Shown: positions 17,489 to 28,335, counted from the first letter of the stretch. The stretch: 64,000 bases of DNA from Saccharomonospora viridis DSM 43017 (GCF_000023865.1 NC_013159.1:434001-498000); one strand, 5' to 3'. Notes: a model not told the origin generated them from the letters alone. Program-made: numbers and translations.

Positions 17489-18625
17489 GTGAGCGGAATG
17501 TCATTGCCTCGTGCTGAGGTCGTGGTGGATCTGGAGGCCATTCGCCACAACGTGCGGTTGCTCGCCTCCCGGGCGGCCGCGTCCGGAGCGGAGACGATGG
17601 CCGTCGTGAAGGCCGACGGTTACGGCCACGGTGCCGTGCCGGTCGCTCGGGCCGCCGTCGAGGCCGGTGCGACGTGGTTGGGCGTGGCTTCGTTGGACGA
17701 AGCGCTCGCTCTGCGGAACGCCGGCCTCACGACTCGACTGATGAGCTGGCTCGACACCCCGGACGTGGATTTCGCGCCGGCCGTGGAACGGGACATCGAC
17801 GTTTCGGTCAGCTCCACCGGCGAGTTGGCGCGAGCGGTGGACGCGGCCGCGAGGGTGGGTCGTCGCGCCCGGGTGCACCTGAAGATCGACACCGGTCTGT
17901 CGCGGAACGGTTGTCCCGCTGAACTGTGGCCCACCCTGGTGAAGGCCGCCGCGGCGGAGGACGGGGTCGAGGTCGTGGGCATGTGGTCACACCTGGCCTG
18001 TGCCGACGAACCCGGCCACCCGGCCACCGAAGCCCAGGCCGAGCGGTTCGCCGCCGCCTACGCGGTAGCGCGGGAGGCGGGGTTGTCACCGCTGCGGCAC
18101 CTGGCCAACTCCGCGGCCACGTTGACCCGGCCCGACCTGCACTTCGACCTCGTGCGGCCCGGTATCGCCGTCTACGGCCTCAACCCCGTGTCCCAGCCCG
18201 AGGACCTGCGGCCCGCGATGACGTTCCGGTCGAGTGTCGTGCTCACCAAACGCATCAGGGCGGGTGAGTCCGTGTCCTACGGGCAGACATGGACGGCGAG
18301 TGCCGATACCACGGTGGCGCTCGTGCCCGTGGGGTACGCCGATGGTGTTCCACGCACGTTGTCGGGGCGGCTGAGCGTGTGGTTGAACGGCACGCGGCGC
18401 CCCGTGGTCGGGCGGGTGTGCATGGACCAGCTCGTCGTCGACTGTGGTGACGACGAACCCGAGCTCGGCGCCGAGGTCGTGCTGTTCGGTACGGGTGAGG
18501 GTGGGATGCCGACGGCCACCGAGTGGGCCGAGAAGATCGGCACCATCGACTACGAGATCGTCACCGGCATGTACCGGCCGCGGGTCCGTCGGCGTTACGT
18601 CGGAACGGAGCGAGACCGTTCGTGA
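17489..18625 (+). CDS. alr: Alanine racemase
   Basis: PLP enzyme interconverting L- and D-alanine for peptidoglycan. The PLP lysine lies in AVVKADGYGHGAVPVA. The second catalytic Tyr is in the SVSYGQTW / VPVGYADGVPR region, and CMDQLVVD is the usual C-terminal motif. The start is not certain: GTG 17489 (VSGMSLPRAEVVVD) and ATG 17498 both fit, and an upstream GTG-rich region is open but unlike the family. The stop overlaps the next hydrolase gene. Order alr-hydrolase-tsaE is conserved in actinobacteria. Confidence 0.95.
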   Translation: MSGMSLPRAEVVVDLEAIRHNVRLLASRAAASGAETMAVVKADGYGHGAVPVARAAVEAGATWLGVASLDEALALRNAGLTTRLMSWLDTPDVDFAPAVERDIDVSVSSTGELARAVDAAARVGRRARVHLKIDTGLSRNGCPAELWPTLVKAAAAEDGVEVVGMWSHLACADEPGHPATEAQAERFAAAYAVAREAGLSPLRHLANSAATLTRPDLHFDLVRPGIAVYGLNPVSQPEDLRPAMTFRSSVVLTKRIRAGESVSYGQTWTASADTTVALVPVGYADGVPRTLSGRLSVWLNGTRRPVVGRVCMDQLVVDCGDDEPELGAEVVLFGTGEGGMPTATEWAEKIGTIDYEIVTGMYRPRVRRRYVGTERDRS

Positions 18626-19614
18626 TGTCCTACCCCGGGGAGGGCTCGACGTTCGACGAACCGTTCGCCGGTTCCCGCACCGAGCGCACCTCCACCGTCG
18701 CCGCTGACGACGGCACGCCGCTGGCGGTGGAGGAGATCGAACCCCGAGACGGGGGTGAGGCCGAGCTCACCGTGGTGGGTGTGCACGGCTTCGCACTGTC
18801 GCGGCGCAGCTGGTTTGTCCAGCGACGGGACTTCGCCGAGCTGGCGCGACCACGGGTCAGACAGGTCTACTACGACCACAGGGGACACGGACAGTCGGCG
18901 CCGTCGGACGCCGCGCACAGCACCATCGAACAACTCGCCGGGGATCTGCACGCGGTGTTGCGGGCCGTCACGCCGGACGGTCCCGTGGTGCTGTTGGGGC
19001 ATTCCATGGGCGGAATGGTGATCATGGAATTGGCGCAGATCTGCCCGGAACTGTTCATCGAACGGATTCGGGGAGTCGCGCTGATCGCCACGGCCGCGGG
19101 CGAGATCGGCGCCCACGGCTTGCCTCGTTCGCTGCTGTCGAAGTACAACCCGCTCACCCGGAGGGTGGGGGAGTTGGCCGAGTGGCGGCCGGGGCTCGTC
19201 GAGTTCATCCGCGCCGCCGGCGGCCAGTTGACGAAGGCCGCGGTCCGGCGGTTGGCGTTCGGCAGTCGCGACGTCGATCCACGCCTGGTCGACTTCATGA
19301 TCGACATGCTGCGGGAGACGCCCGTGCGGCAATTGGCGCATTTCGTCGACACACTCGGCACCCACAACCGGTATGCGGCGCTGGCCGGGTTGAAGTACAC
19401 CGATGTGGTGGTGATCGGCGGGGACGCCGACAGATTGACACCGTTCGTGCACGCCGAACGCATCGCCGCGGAACTGCCCGGGGCGCGGCTCGTGCGTGTG
19501 GAGGGTGCGGGGCACATGGTGCACCTGGAGGAGCCTGAACTGGTGAACCGGCACCTCGTCGACCTGGTGGTCCGGTGCGGTGGGGGCGATGGAACGAGAC
19601 GGAGGGACGAGTGA
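18622..19614 (+). CDS. Alpha/beta hydrolase of the alr-tsaE operon
   Basis: About 330 residues. Motifs: VVGVHGFALSRRSW (oxyanion region), YYDHRGHGQS, nucleophile GHSMGGMV, acid in VIGGDADRLTP and catalytic His in GAGHMVHLEEP. The active site looks complete. A conserved neighbour of alr and tsaE across actinobacteria, with no established substrate. GTG 18622 (4-base overlap with alr) or ATG 18625 are possible starts. The C-terminal end overlaps tsaE by 4 bases, so alr-hydrolase-tsaE form one translationally coupled unit. Confidence 0.88.
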   Translation: MMSYPGEGSTFDEPFAGSRTERTSTVAADDGTPLAVEEIEPRDGGEAELTVVGVHGFALSRRSWFVQRRDFAELARPRVRQVYYDHRGHGQSAPSDAAHSTIEQLAGDLHAVLRAVTPDGPVVLLGHSMGGMVIMELAQICPELFIERIRGVALIATAAGEIGAHGLPRSLLSKYNPLTRRVGELAEWRPGLVEFIRAAGGQLTKAAVRRLAFGSRDVDPRLVDFMIDMLRETPVRQLAHFVDTLGTHNRYAALAGLKYTDVVVIGGDADRLTPFVHAERIAAELPGARLVRVEGAGHMVHLEEPELVNRHLVDLVVRCGGGDGTRRRDE

Positions 19615-20084
19615 GGCAGGTGAGTGCCGAACTACCGACCCCCGACGACGCCATGCGTTTCGGGCGGGCGTTGGGTGAGCTGCTCAGGCCGGGCGATCTG
19701 GTGTTGTTGTCCGGGCCGTTGGGCGCGGGGAAGACGACCATGACGCGGGGGATCGCCGAGGGCATGGGGGTGTCCGGGCGGGTCAGTTCGCCGACGTTCG
19801 TGCTCGCGCGGGTGCACCCGGCAGGTGAGTCAGGGGTGCCGCTGGTGCATGTCGACGCCTATCGGCTGGGCGGTGACCTGGCCCAGTTGGAGGACCTCGA
19901 CCTCGACACGGAACTCGACCGGGCCGCCCTCGTGGTCGAGTGGGGCGAGGGTATGGCGGAGCAGTTGTCGGAGGACTACCTCGTCGTCCGTCTCGACCGC
20001 CGCCCCGATGACGTCCGCGTGGTCACGCTGGAACCCCACGGCGCGTGGGTCACCCGGCTCGCCGAAGCACGTTTAGCGGGCTAA
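19611..20084 (+). CDS. tsaE: tRNA t6A biosynthesis ATPase TsaE
   Basis: ATPase of the TsaB-TsaD-TsaE complex that installs N6-threonylcarbamoyl on adenosine 37 of ANN-decoding tRNAs. Walker A is GPLGAGKTT; SSPTFVLARVHP and HVDAYRLGG are family motifs. 157 residues is typical. GTG start in a 4-base overlap with the preceding hydrolase. The last five codons and the TAA (ARLAG*) fall inside a palindromic repeat (20069-20087), so the repeat supplies the end of the protein. In mycobacteria tsaB follows directly; here about 1 kb is inserted. Confidence 0.94.
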   Translation: MRQVSAELPTPDDAMRFGRALGELLRPGDLVLLSGPLGAGKTTMTRGIAEGMGVSGRVSSPTFVLARVHPAGESGVPLVHVDAYRLGGDLAQLEDLDLDTELDRAALVVEWGEGMAEQLSEDYLVVRLDRRPDDVRVVTLEPHGAWVTRLAEARLAG

Positions 20085-20087
20085 CCG
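20069..20087. repeat. Palindromic repeat, copy 10, overlapping the tsaE stop
   Basis: acgtttagcgggctaaccg: the tttagcgggctaa core is intact and the right arm has one change. It encodes the last residues and the TAA stop of tsaE. Confidence 0.8.
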
Positions 20088-20232
20088 CTGACCGCGGCCA
20101 GCGTGGCCGGCAGGGCACGGTGCTGCGTCGCCGTCCGGGGCCGTGCCTGGGGCGTCGGGTGGGAATTTCCGTGGCGGGTTGGAAGGGCGTTCCCTACGCT
20201 GTCGTTCTCCTTCTGACAGAAAGGGGATCCAG

Positions 20233-20889
20233 TTGCCTCCTGAGCCCACTGTCGTCCATCCACTGCCGGACCACGACCGCGTGGTGTTCCTCAAACCGCT
20301 GGTGGGTTCCCCCAAGATCGTGGTGGGGGAGTACACCTACTACGACGATCCGGAACACGCGACCGAGTTCGAGACCCGCAACGTGCTCTACTCCTACGGT
20401 CCCGAACGACTCGTCATCGGCAAGTACTGCGCTATCGCCTCGGGCACGACGTTCATCATGGCCGGTGCGGAGCACCCGACGATGGGGGTGTCCACGTTCC
20501 CGTTCACGATGTTCGGCGGGGAGTGGGCGGCACGGACGATGGACATCGTCACCTCGATGCCGAGTCGGGGCGACACCGTCGTCGGCAACGACGTGTGGTT
20601 CGGCTATCGGGCCACCGTGTTGCCCGGTGTGCGGATCGGGGATGGCGCCATCGTCGCGGCCGGTGCCGTGGTGACGGCCGATGTCCCGCCTTACACGATC
20701 GTCGGCGGTAATCCGGCCAGGCCGATCCGGGCCCGCTTCGACGACGCCGACGTGGAGCGCCTACTCCGGGCCGCGTGGTGGGACTGGCCGGTCGAACTCG
20801 TCACCGAGCATGCTCGCACGATCATGAGTGGCACGCCGGCCGACATCGCCCGTATCGCGGCGGACCACGGCCTGGAGAAGTCCCTGTGA
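20233..20889 (+). CDS. Vat/CatB-type xenobiotic O-acetyltransferase
   Basis: A 218-residue left-handed beta-helix acetyltransferase like streptogramin A (Vat) and CatB chloramphenicol acetyltransferases. Motifs: [32 protein letters not shown] with the expected catalytic His, [31 protein letters not shown] and [16 protein letters not shown] at 20233 is chosen because aaaggggatccag precedes it and the N terminus then matches the family. It sits between tsaE and tsaB with palindromic repeats on both sides, so it looks inserted. The actual substrate and any resistance phenotype cannot be read from sequence. Confidence 0.88.
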   Translation: MPPEPTVVHPLPDHDRVVFLKPLVGSPKIVVGEYTYYDDPEHATEFETRNVLYSYGPERLVIGKYCAIASGTTFIMAGAEHPTMGVSTFPFTMFGGEWAARTMDIVTSMPSRGDTVVGNDVWFGYRATVLPGVRIGDGAIVAAGAVVTADVPPYTIVGGNPARPIRARFDDADVERLLRAAWWDWPVELVTEHARTIMSGTPADIARIAADHGLEKSL

Positions 20890-21032
20890 CGAGGGGCGTC
20901 GTCACCGGTGTCACCGGTCGTGGGGCGTTGAGTCTGAAAACGCCGGCTGCTCTCTCCCCCAGCGGCCGTCTGACGTCTTCCCAAGGAAGCGGCACCGGGG
21001 AGGTCTCCACGTTCCGGCGGAAGCCGGTGACC

Positions 21033-21052
21033 ACGTTTAGCGTGCTAATCGT
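21033..21052. repeat. Palindromic repeat, copy 11 (imperfect)
   Basis: acgtttagcgtgctaatcgt: core with two substitutions, downstream of the Vat-like gene. Confidence 0.65.
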
Positions 21053-21072
21053 GTCGCGGTGGGGCCGATCGA

Positions 21073-21096
21073 CCACGTTCAGCGGGCTGAACGTGG
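21073..21096. repeat. Palindromic repeat, copy 12
   Basis: Perfect 24-base palindrome, identical to copy 7 (arms ccacgttcagc / gctgaacgtgg), 50 bases before tsaB. Confidence 0.85.
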
Positions 21097-21146
21097 TTGG
21101 GCGGGCGGCCGGGCCGCTCGACGGTGGCTGGTCGTAGGCTCGAAGG

Positions 21147-21770
21147 GTGCTTGTACTCGCCATCGACACCGCGACACCCGCGGTCACAGCCGGTGTTGTC
21201 GAGCTGGAACAGCAGTCGACCACCGTGCTCGCCGAGCGGGTCACTCAGGACGCACGCGCACACGGTGAGTTGCTCACGCCCCACGTGCTCGACGCGGTCA
21301 GCCGTTCGGGTATCACGTTGCGTGATCTCACCGCCGTGGTGTGTGGTGTCGGCCCCGGTCCGTTCACGGGGTTGCGCGCCGGCATCGTCACCGCCGCCGC
21401 CCTGGCGCACAGTCTCGACATCCCCGCCTATCCGGTGTGCAGTCTCGACGCCATCGCCGCCGATTCGGTCGCCGGACCCGATTCCGCGGGCCCGTTCCTC
21501 GTCGTCACCGACGCTCGGCGGAAAGAGGTGTACTGGGCGGCCTACGACGCCGCGGGACGTCGCACGCACGGACCCGATGTGGCCAAACCCGCGGACCTCG
21601 ACTCGACGGTGCGGCGCGTCGAACACGCCCACCCGAGTCCTGCCGGCTTGGTTCGGGTGGCCGCGGCCGCGGTACTCGGTGGTGGGAAGCCCGGCCCGTT
21701 GACGCCGCTTTACCTGCGCAGGCCCGACGCCAAGGTCCCGGGAGAGCGGAAGCGGGTGACGACGCCGTGA
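21147..21770 (+). CDS. tsaB: tRNA t6A biosynthesis protein TsaB
   Basis: Non-catalytic partner that dimerises with TsaD. The ASKHA-fold start [17 protein letters not shown] and the [24 protein letters not shown] motif are typical, as is the 207-residue length. GTG start. Its stop overlaps the rimI start by 4 bases, and rimI in turn touches tsaD, giving a compact tsaB-rimI-tsaD unit. Confidence 0.94.
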   Translation: MLVLAIDTATPAVTAGVVELEQQSTTVLAERVTQDARAHGELLTPHVLDAVSRSGITLRDLTAVVCGVGPGPFTGLRAGIVTAAALAHSLDIPAYPVCSLDAIAADSVAGPDSAGPFLVVTDARRKEVYWAAYDAAGRRTHGPDVAKPADLDSTVRRVEHAHPSPAGLVRVAAAAVLGGGKPGPLTPLYLRRPDAKVPGERKRVTTP

Positions 21771-22240
21771 GGCTCGAACCGCTGCGCCACAGTCACATCG
21801 ACGCCTGTGTCCGGATCGAGCGGCTCCTGTTCGCCGGGGACAGCCCGTGGAGTCACGGTGCTTTCCGTGCCGAGCTCGACGCGGGCGGCTACTACCTCGC
21901 AGCGTTGGACGACCAGGACCGGCTCGTGGGTTACGCCGGTTTAGCCGTGGTGGGCAGGCCCGGTGCTTGGGAGACGGCCGTGCATACGATCGCCGTCCAT
22001 CCGGACCACCAGGGCCAGGGGATCGGCACCGCGCTGTTGCGCGCTCTGCTGGCGCGTGCGGACGAGCTGCAGGCGCCGGTGGTGTTGGAGGTCCGTACCG
22101 ACAACGACACCGCCATCGCGTTGTACGAGCGGCACGGGTTCGAGCAGGTCGGGTTGCGGCGGCGTTATTACCAGCCTTCGGGCGCCGACGCTTACACGAT
22201 GGTGCGGCCCGCGCGCCGCACGCAGGAGGTCGCAGGCTGA
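21767..22240 (+). CDS. rimI: Ribosomal protein S18 alanine N-acetyltransferase
   Basis: A 157-residue GNAT-fold acetyltransferase. The acetyl-CoA loop is [18 protein letters not shown], followed by [29 protein letters not shown], characteristic of RimI. GTG start overlaps the tsaB stop, and its stop shares a base with the tsaD ATG. The gene order tsaB-rimI-tsaD is conserved in actinobacteria. Confidence 0.93.
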   Translation: MRLEPLRHSHIDACVRIERLLFAGDSPWSHGAFRAELDAGGYYLAALDDQDRLVGYAGLAVVGRPGAWETAVHTIAVHPDHQGQGIGTALLRALLARADELQAPVVLEVRTDNDTAIALYERHGFEQVGLRRRYYQPSGADAYTMVRPARRTQEVAG

Positions 22241-23286
22241 TGTCGTCGATCGTCATGGGCATCGAGAGTTCGTGCGACGAGACGGGTGTCGGACTCGTGC
22301 GGTTGCGCGACGACGGTGGTGTCGAGCTGCTCGCCGACGAGGTCGCCAGCAGTGTGGAGGAGCACGCGCGGTTCGGGGGTGTGGTCCCGGAGGTCGCCAG
22401 CCGTGCCCACCTGGAGGCGATGGTGCCCACCGTGCGTCGGGCGTTCGACACGGCGGGGTTGCGGATGTCGGATGTGGACGCCATCGCGGTCACGGCGGGT
22501 CCCGGACTGGCGGGCGCGCTGCTGGTGGGTGTGTCGGCCGCGAAGGCCTACGCCGCCGCGCTCGACGTACCGCTGTACGGGGTGAATCACCTCGCCGGGC
22601 ACATCGCTGTGGACACGTTGCAGCATGGCCCGTTGCCCACGCCGTCGCTGGCGTTGCTCGTGTCGGGTGGGCATACGCAGTTGCTGCGAGTCGACGACAT
22701 CGCGTGCAAGATCACCGAAATCGGCTCCACAGTGGATGACGCGGCCGGGGAGGCCTACGACAAGGTGGCGCGGGTGCTGGGCCTGCCGTATCCGGGTGGT
22801 CCGCCCATCGACCGCGCGGCGCGTGAGGGCGATCCGAACGCCATCGCGTTTCCACGTGGCATGACCGGGCCTCGGGACGCGCCGTTCGACTTCTCGTTCT
22901 CCGGCTTGAAGACGGCGGTGGCCCGGTGGGTCGAGGGCGCGCAGGCTCGGGGCGAGAACATCCCGGTGGCGGATGTGGCGGCGTCGTTCCAGGAGGCGGT
23001 CGCGGACGTGTTGACGGCCAAGGCGGTGCGGGCCGCGACCGAGCTGGGTATCGGCACGCTCGTCATCTCCGGTGGGGTGGCGGCGAATTCACGGCTGGCG
23101 AGCCTGGCGGCGGAACGCTGCGCGGACGCGGGTGTCGAGTTGCGTGTGCCGCGACCGAGGTTGTGCACGGACAACGGTGCGATGATCGCCGCGTTGGGAG
23201 CGCATCTCGTCGCCGCGGGTTGCCCACCGAGTCCGCTCGATCTGTCGGCGGATCCGTCGCTGCCGGTCAGCACCGTCTGCCTGTGA
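22240..23286 (+). CDS. tsaD: tRNA threonylcarbamoyladenosine transferase TsaD
   Basis: Transfers threonylcarbamoyl from TC-AMP to tRNA A37. The 348-residue ASKHA protein starts [18 protein letters not shown]. Metal ligands are in [10 protein letters not shown] (His117 and His121), with SGGHTQLL and the C-terminal [14 protein letters not shown]. The ATG start shares one base with the rimI stop. Confidence 0.96.
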   Translation: MSSIVMGIESSCDETGVGLVRLRDDGGVELLADEVASSVEEHARFGGVVPEVASRAHLEAMVPTVRRAFDTAGLRMSDVDAIAVTAGPGLAGALLVGVSAAKAYAAALDVPLYGVNHLAGHIAVDTLQHGPLPTPSLALLVSGGHTQLLRVDDIACKITEIGSTVDDAAGEAYDKVARVLGLPYPGGPPIDRAAREGDPNAIAFPRGMTGPRDAPFDFSFSGLKTAVARWVEGAQARGENIPVADVAASFQEAVADVLTAKAVRAATELGIGTLVISGGVAANSRLASLAAERCADAGVELRVPRPRLCTDNGAMIAALGAHLVAAGCPPSPLDLSADPSLPVSTVCL

Positions 23287-23730
23287 GGCGGACTGCCCCG
23301 GTGGCGGCGGGTGGCGCGTCCGATGCGGTCGTGCTGAGGGGGCGAGCAGTCCGGACGGGGCGGTCGTGGCTGTCCCCTTCACGGGGCGGTCGGGATTCGT
23401 CGAGTGGTGAAGCACCCGGTCGCCGGGGGTCTCGTCTCGCGTCCGATGAGCGTTCGCATCCGCCGTGTGTGCCCACGTGTGTACAACGTGTCTTCCCCTG
23501 GCCGCGTTCCCTCGTTCGATCGTGCGTGGTGTTTTTCGCCCGGTGCGGTCTTGCAGGTCTCGCGTCGTGGTGTTGACCCCCTGAGGAGCGTGTGAGGTGT
23601 CGCCGGGAAGTGACAGACCTCTCCTGAACGAGTGGCCGGTGGGTCGACGTCGTGTTCGTACGGTCGTGGTCGCTGTGTGATCGCTCCAGGTCACGAGGCT
23701 GATCAGGGGTGAGATGCCCGGCCACCCTGG
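23287..23730. other. Long intergenic gap upstream of groES
   Basis: About 440 bases after tsaD and before the groES promoter. It is GC-rich with several short inverted repeats; no ORF has convincing coding character and no RNA gene is recognised. Confidence 0.5.
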
Positions 23731-23760
23731 TTGCACGGCTAGCACTCAGCTGGCTAGAGT
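23731..23760 (+). promoter_or_regulatory. Putative SigA-type promoter of groES
   Basis: A -35-like TTGCAC (23731-23736) and a -10-like TAGAGT (23755-23760) with an 18-base spacer. The CIRCE element overlaps the spacer and the -10 region, so repressor binding would block polymerase. Confidence 0.6.
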
Positions 23761-23765
23761 GCTAA
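23739..23765 (+). promoter_or_regulatory. CIRCE element (HrcA operator)
   Basis: ctagcactc-N9-gagtgctaa matches the CIRCE consensus ttagcactc-N9-gagtgctaa at all but the first base. HrcA repression of groES(-groEL1) with heat induction follows from the known regulon. Confidence 0.93.
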
Positions 23766-23871
23766 TTGCACGGCACCGCACACGCCCCGGCACCCGCGAC
23801 GGCGGGGTGGTAGGAGCCGTACCCAACTAGGTACCTGCCAACGCTTTGGAAGACCCGTGGAGGTCACACCG

Positions 23872-25855
<1,984 letters not shown>

Positions 25856-25876
25856 GTCCTCTGCTCCGTCCTTCGA

Positions 25877-25948
25877 TTCGGTCGCCGTCGGCGACCGAAG
25901 GTGACGACAGCGAACGGGGCGGCGCTCCACTGGAGTGCCGCCCCGTTT
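25877..25948 (+). terminator. Terminator region of groEL1
   Basis: Two hairpins in series: ttcggtcgcc/ggcgaccgaa (25877-25899), then a GC stem ggggcggc/gccgcccc (25916-25944) followed by GTTTCG. The second is the stronger terminator. Confidence 0.7.
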
Positions 25949-26026
25949 CGTGCGTCGCCCGCCCACTTCGCCCAGTTCGGCGGGCAACGCTTCGGCCACG
26001 GGTGGGGAGGTCCCGTGGCGGATCGA

Positions 26027-26329
26027 TCAGCGTGAGGTCAGCGTGAGAGCACGCTTCTGCGACCGGATGATCGTCTCTCGTTCGGATTCCGAGAGGCCGC
26101 CCCAGATGCCGTACGGCTCGTGAACGGTCAGTGCGTGCTCACGGCACATCTCCAATACCGGGCAGGTGTGGCAGATGGCCTTGGCTCGCGCCTCCCTCCT
26201 CGCTCGTGCCGGTCCTCTTTCTCCATCGGGATGGAAAAAGGAACCACTGTCCATTCCCCGACAAGCCCCCTCCAGTTGCCAGTCCCAAACATCGGCGTTC
26301 GGGCCAGGGAGTCTGCGCGTGTCTGCCAT
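26027..26329 (-). CDS. whiB3: WhiB-family iron-sulfur regulator (WhiB3-like)
   Basis: A 100-residue WhiB protein. Cys23, Cys53, Cys56 and Cys62 (C-X29-C-X2-C-X5-C) are the [4Fe-4S] ligands; GIWGG near residue 75 is the family turn, and a basic C-terminal segment (SQKRALTLTSR) would contact DNA. Position next to groEL1 and divergent from the Rv3415c-like gene matches M. tuberculosis whiB3, a redox sensor that acts with the primary sigma factor. The subgroup name rests mainly on synteny. Confidence 0.88.
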   Translation of the reverse strand: MADTRRLPGPNADVWDWQLEGACRGMDSGSFFHPDGERGPARARREARAKAICHTCPVLEMCREHALTVHEPYGIWGGLSESERETIIRSQKRALTLTSR

Positions 26330-26625
26330 TCGTGACCGCCTCCGATATCCGGCACCACGCGGCCGGATTGTGCAGTTGTCGTAGTGCGACTACTCCATTT
26401 GGTGCAACGGCCGTAACGCTAGAAGCCTGTACGACGAATGTTCAAGGGCTGCGGATCAAATCAGCCGATAGGCGTGTTGTCGGACTGTGATCGGTGACAC
26501 GCGGCTGAAAAATGATTCGTTTGTTTCACTCGGGCGAGTTTCACTGAGTGATCCGCTCGTATTCATGTCCGTTTTTCGGTATACCCACTGTGCCGTCGTC
26601 GACCCGGACGGGTCACGATGAGGGG
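26330..26625. other. Divergent promoter region between whiB3-like and Rv3415c-like genes
   Basis: 296 bases, more AT-rich than surroundings, which must hold the promoters of both divergent genes. No specific operator is recognised. Confidence 0.4.
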
Positions 26626-27519
26626 ATGGCGAGCGTCGAAAACGCGTTGCGGATCGCCGCATTCGGTGAACCTGAGGTTGTCGATGAGCGGTGTTCCTTG
26701 AGGTTTCTGGCCTCGGCCGCGGGAAGCGGTCCGCGGTGCCGGTGGCTGGCGGCGGTGGTGTTGGGTGCCTGTGGCCGGTATGCGGCGGCGACGACCCTGC
26801 TGGAGCCGTTGATCCGGGACCGCGATGTGGTGGTCGCGTCGTTGGCCGCGTCGACGCTGGCGTCGCACCGTCGTCAGCTCGGGGGCCATGCGCTGGCCCT
26901 TTCGCTCGATGGTCTTGCCGTGCGGAAGGCCGTCGAGGCGCTCTCCGGGCGCTGGGACGGCGATGGGGATCCTGACGGCCTGGATGTCTACGGCGCGCTC
27001 GTGGACGGCCTGGTGGGGCTGGCGGCGGACAATCTGGGGCTCGGCAGGTTGGCCACCGCGGAGGTCTTGCTGGCGCGGGCCGCTCGGGTCGCTGCGGTGG
27101 GCGGGTGTTGGCGCGCCGAGGCCCGATTGGGTTGGGTGCGCGCCGAGCTGGCGCTCGCCTCCGGTGGGGTTGCCGACAGCGTTTCGCCCGCGAAACGTGC
27201 CCGGGAGGTCGCCCGCGAGCGCGGTTCGGTCCGTCATGTGGTCAAGTCGGAATTGATCCTCGGGGCGGCGCTGGGGGCGATGGGGGAACAGGAAAACGGA
27301 AAACAAGCGACAAAGCTTGTTACCAATGCGTTAACCACCGCCAGGCGATACGGGTGGCGTTCGTTGATTTGGCCGGCCCAATTGTTGCTATTTGATCTTG
27401 ATGTCAGTCTTGCTGACTGGAAGGGGTCCAAAGTTACTAATGAGTTGAAGGAACTTTTGGGGTTCACCGATCCGGTTGGATCTCGGTTGGCCCAGGCCTC
27501 TCCGTGGGTGCCGATCTAG
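26626..27519 (+). CDS. Conserved helical-repeat protein (Rv3415c-like)
   Basis: A 297-residue Ala/Leu-rich alpha-helical protein, probably TPR-like (repeated LAAVVLGACGRYAAATTLLEPL-type helices). It occupies the position of M. tuberculosis Rv3415c between whiB3 and sigD. No catalytic motif is visible and the function is unknown; a scaffold or regulatory role is only inferred from context. ATG 26626 has agggg just upstream. The last third (from about 27290) is noticeably less GC-rich. Confidence 0.78.
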   Translation: MASVENALRIAAFGEPEVVDERCSLRFLASAAGSGPRCRWLAAVVLGACGRYAAATTLLEPLIRDRDVVVASLAASTLASHRRQLGGHALALSLDGLAVRKAVEALSGRWDGDGDPDGLDVYGALVDGLVGLAADNLGLGRLATAEVLLARAARVAAVGGCWRAEARLGWVRAELALASGGVADSVSPAKRAREVARERGSVRHVVKSELILGAALGAMGEQENGKQATKLVTNALTTARRYGWRSLIWPAQLLLFDLDVSLADWKGSKVTNELKELLGFTDPVGSRLAQASPWVPI

Positions 27520-27659
27520 CCTTTTTTCTGGGGGATCGTGGCCGTGCCGACATCTGGGCGAAGATTCCTCCAAAAAAAGCCACCGGATCGTGTCAAGGTG
27601 AGACCTAAAGCGTCCGATAGGGGAAGAGGAATGTCACCCGGCTGCAGGAAGGAACCCCT

Positions 27660-28256
27660 GTGACGACGGTCTTGATCTGCGACGACCGACGCAGTGTTCG
27701 CGAAGGGCTTACCCGCGTGATGTCCGCTGTTCCCGGCGTCAGTCGCATCGACTGCGTAGCGCACGGTGACGAGTTGCTTGCCCGGTATTCCCGGCAGCCG
27801 GTCGATGTCGTGCTCGTGGGTACGCAGCGTGCTGTGCCGACCGGTGTGGAGGCCACCCGGCGCCTGGTCTCGGCGAACCCCCAGGCGAACGTGATCGTGT
27901 TCGGCGCCCCTGACGACGCGGGTAGCATCGCCGCGGCTATCGCCGGTGGAGCCCGGGGATACCTGAGGTGGGACGCCTCCCGTCCGGAGCTCGTCGCAGC
28001 ACTTGCGCACACACTCGCCAGCACGTCCGTACCGGCACCTCGGCAACCGTCCGATCCCGGAGTCCAGCTCACCGAGCGGGAACTTCAGGTACTGCGTGGA
28101 ATGAGTCAGGGCAAGAGCAACGGTCAGATCGGCCGAGAGCTGTATCTGTCCGAGGACACGGTGAAGACCCACGCTCGCCGGCTGTTCCGCAAGCTCGGTG
28201 TGCGGGACCGTGCCCAGGCCGTGGCGCACGGTTTCCGACGCGGTCTCGTCGCCTGA
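27660..28256 (+). CDS. bldM: BldM-like orphan response regulator lacking the phosphoacceptor Asp
   Basis: A 198-residue protein with an N-terminal receiver (1-120) and a C-terminal LuxR/NarL helix-turn-helix. LTERELQVLRGMSQGKSNGQIGRELYLSEDTVKTHARRLFRKLGVRDRAQAVAHGF strongly resembles Streptomyces BldM, a developmental regulator. At position 54, the BldM phosphorylation-site position, this protein has Gly (VDVVLVGTQR); the acidic pair near the N terminus (CDDRR) is kept. No kinase gene is adjacent. Phosphorylation-independent control is therefore likely. GTG start. Confidence 0.85.
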   Translation: MTTVLICDDRRSVREGLTRVMSAVPGVSRIDCVAHGDELLARYSRQPVDVVLVGTQRAVPTGVEATRRLVSANPQANVIVFGAPDDAGSIAAAIAGGARGYLRWDASRPELVAALAHTLASTSVPAPRQPSDPGVQLTERELQVLRGMSQGKSNGQIGRELYLSEDTVKTHARRLFRKLGVRDRAQAVAHGFRRGLVA

Positions 28257-28296
28257 ATGGCGGGTCCTGCTCGAAGCCTCGTGTCCCCGGTCCCCG

Positions 28297-28335
28297 AACA
28301 CGCCACGCCGGTCGCCCCGGTGTGGCGTGTTGTGT
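28297..28335 (+). terminator. Terminator after the bldM-like gene
   Basis: Perfect 10-base stem aacacgccac / gtggcgtgtt with a 15-base loop, followed by the T-rich TGTGTTGTG. Confidence 0.7.

Noticed and set aside
996-21096. CRISPR array
   Set aside because: The repeats are single or paired in separate gaps across 20 kb, palindromic and without regular spacers; no cas genes are present.
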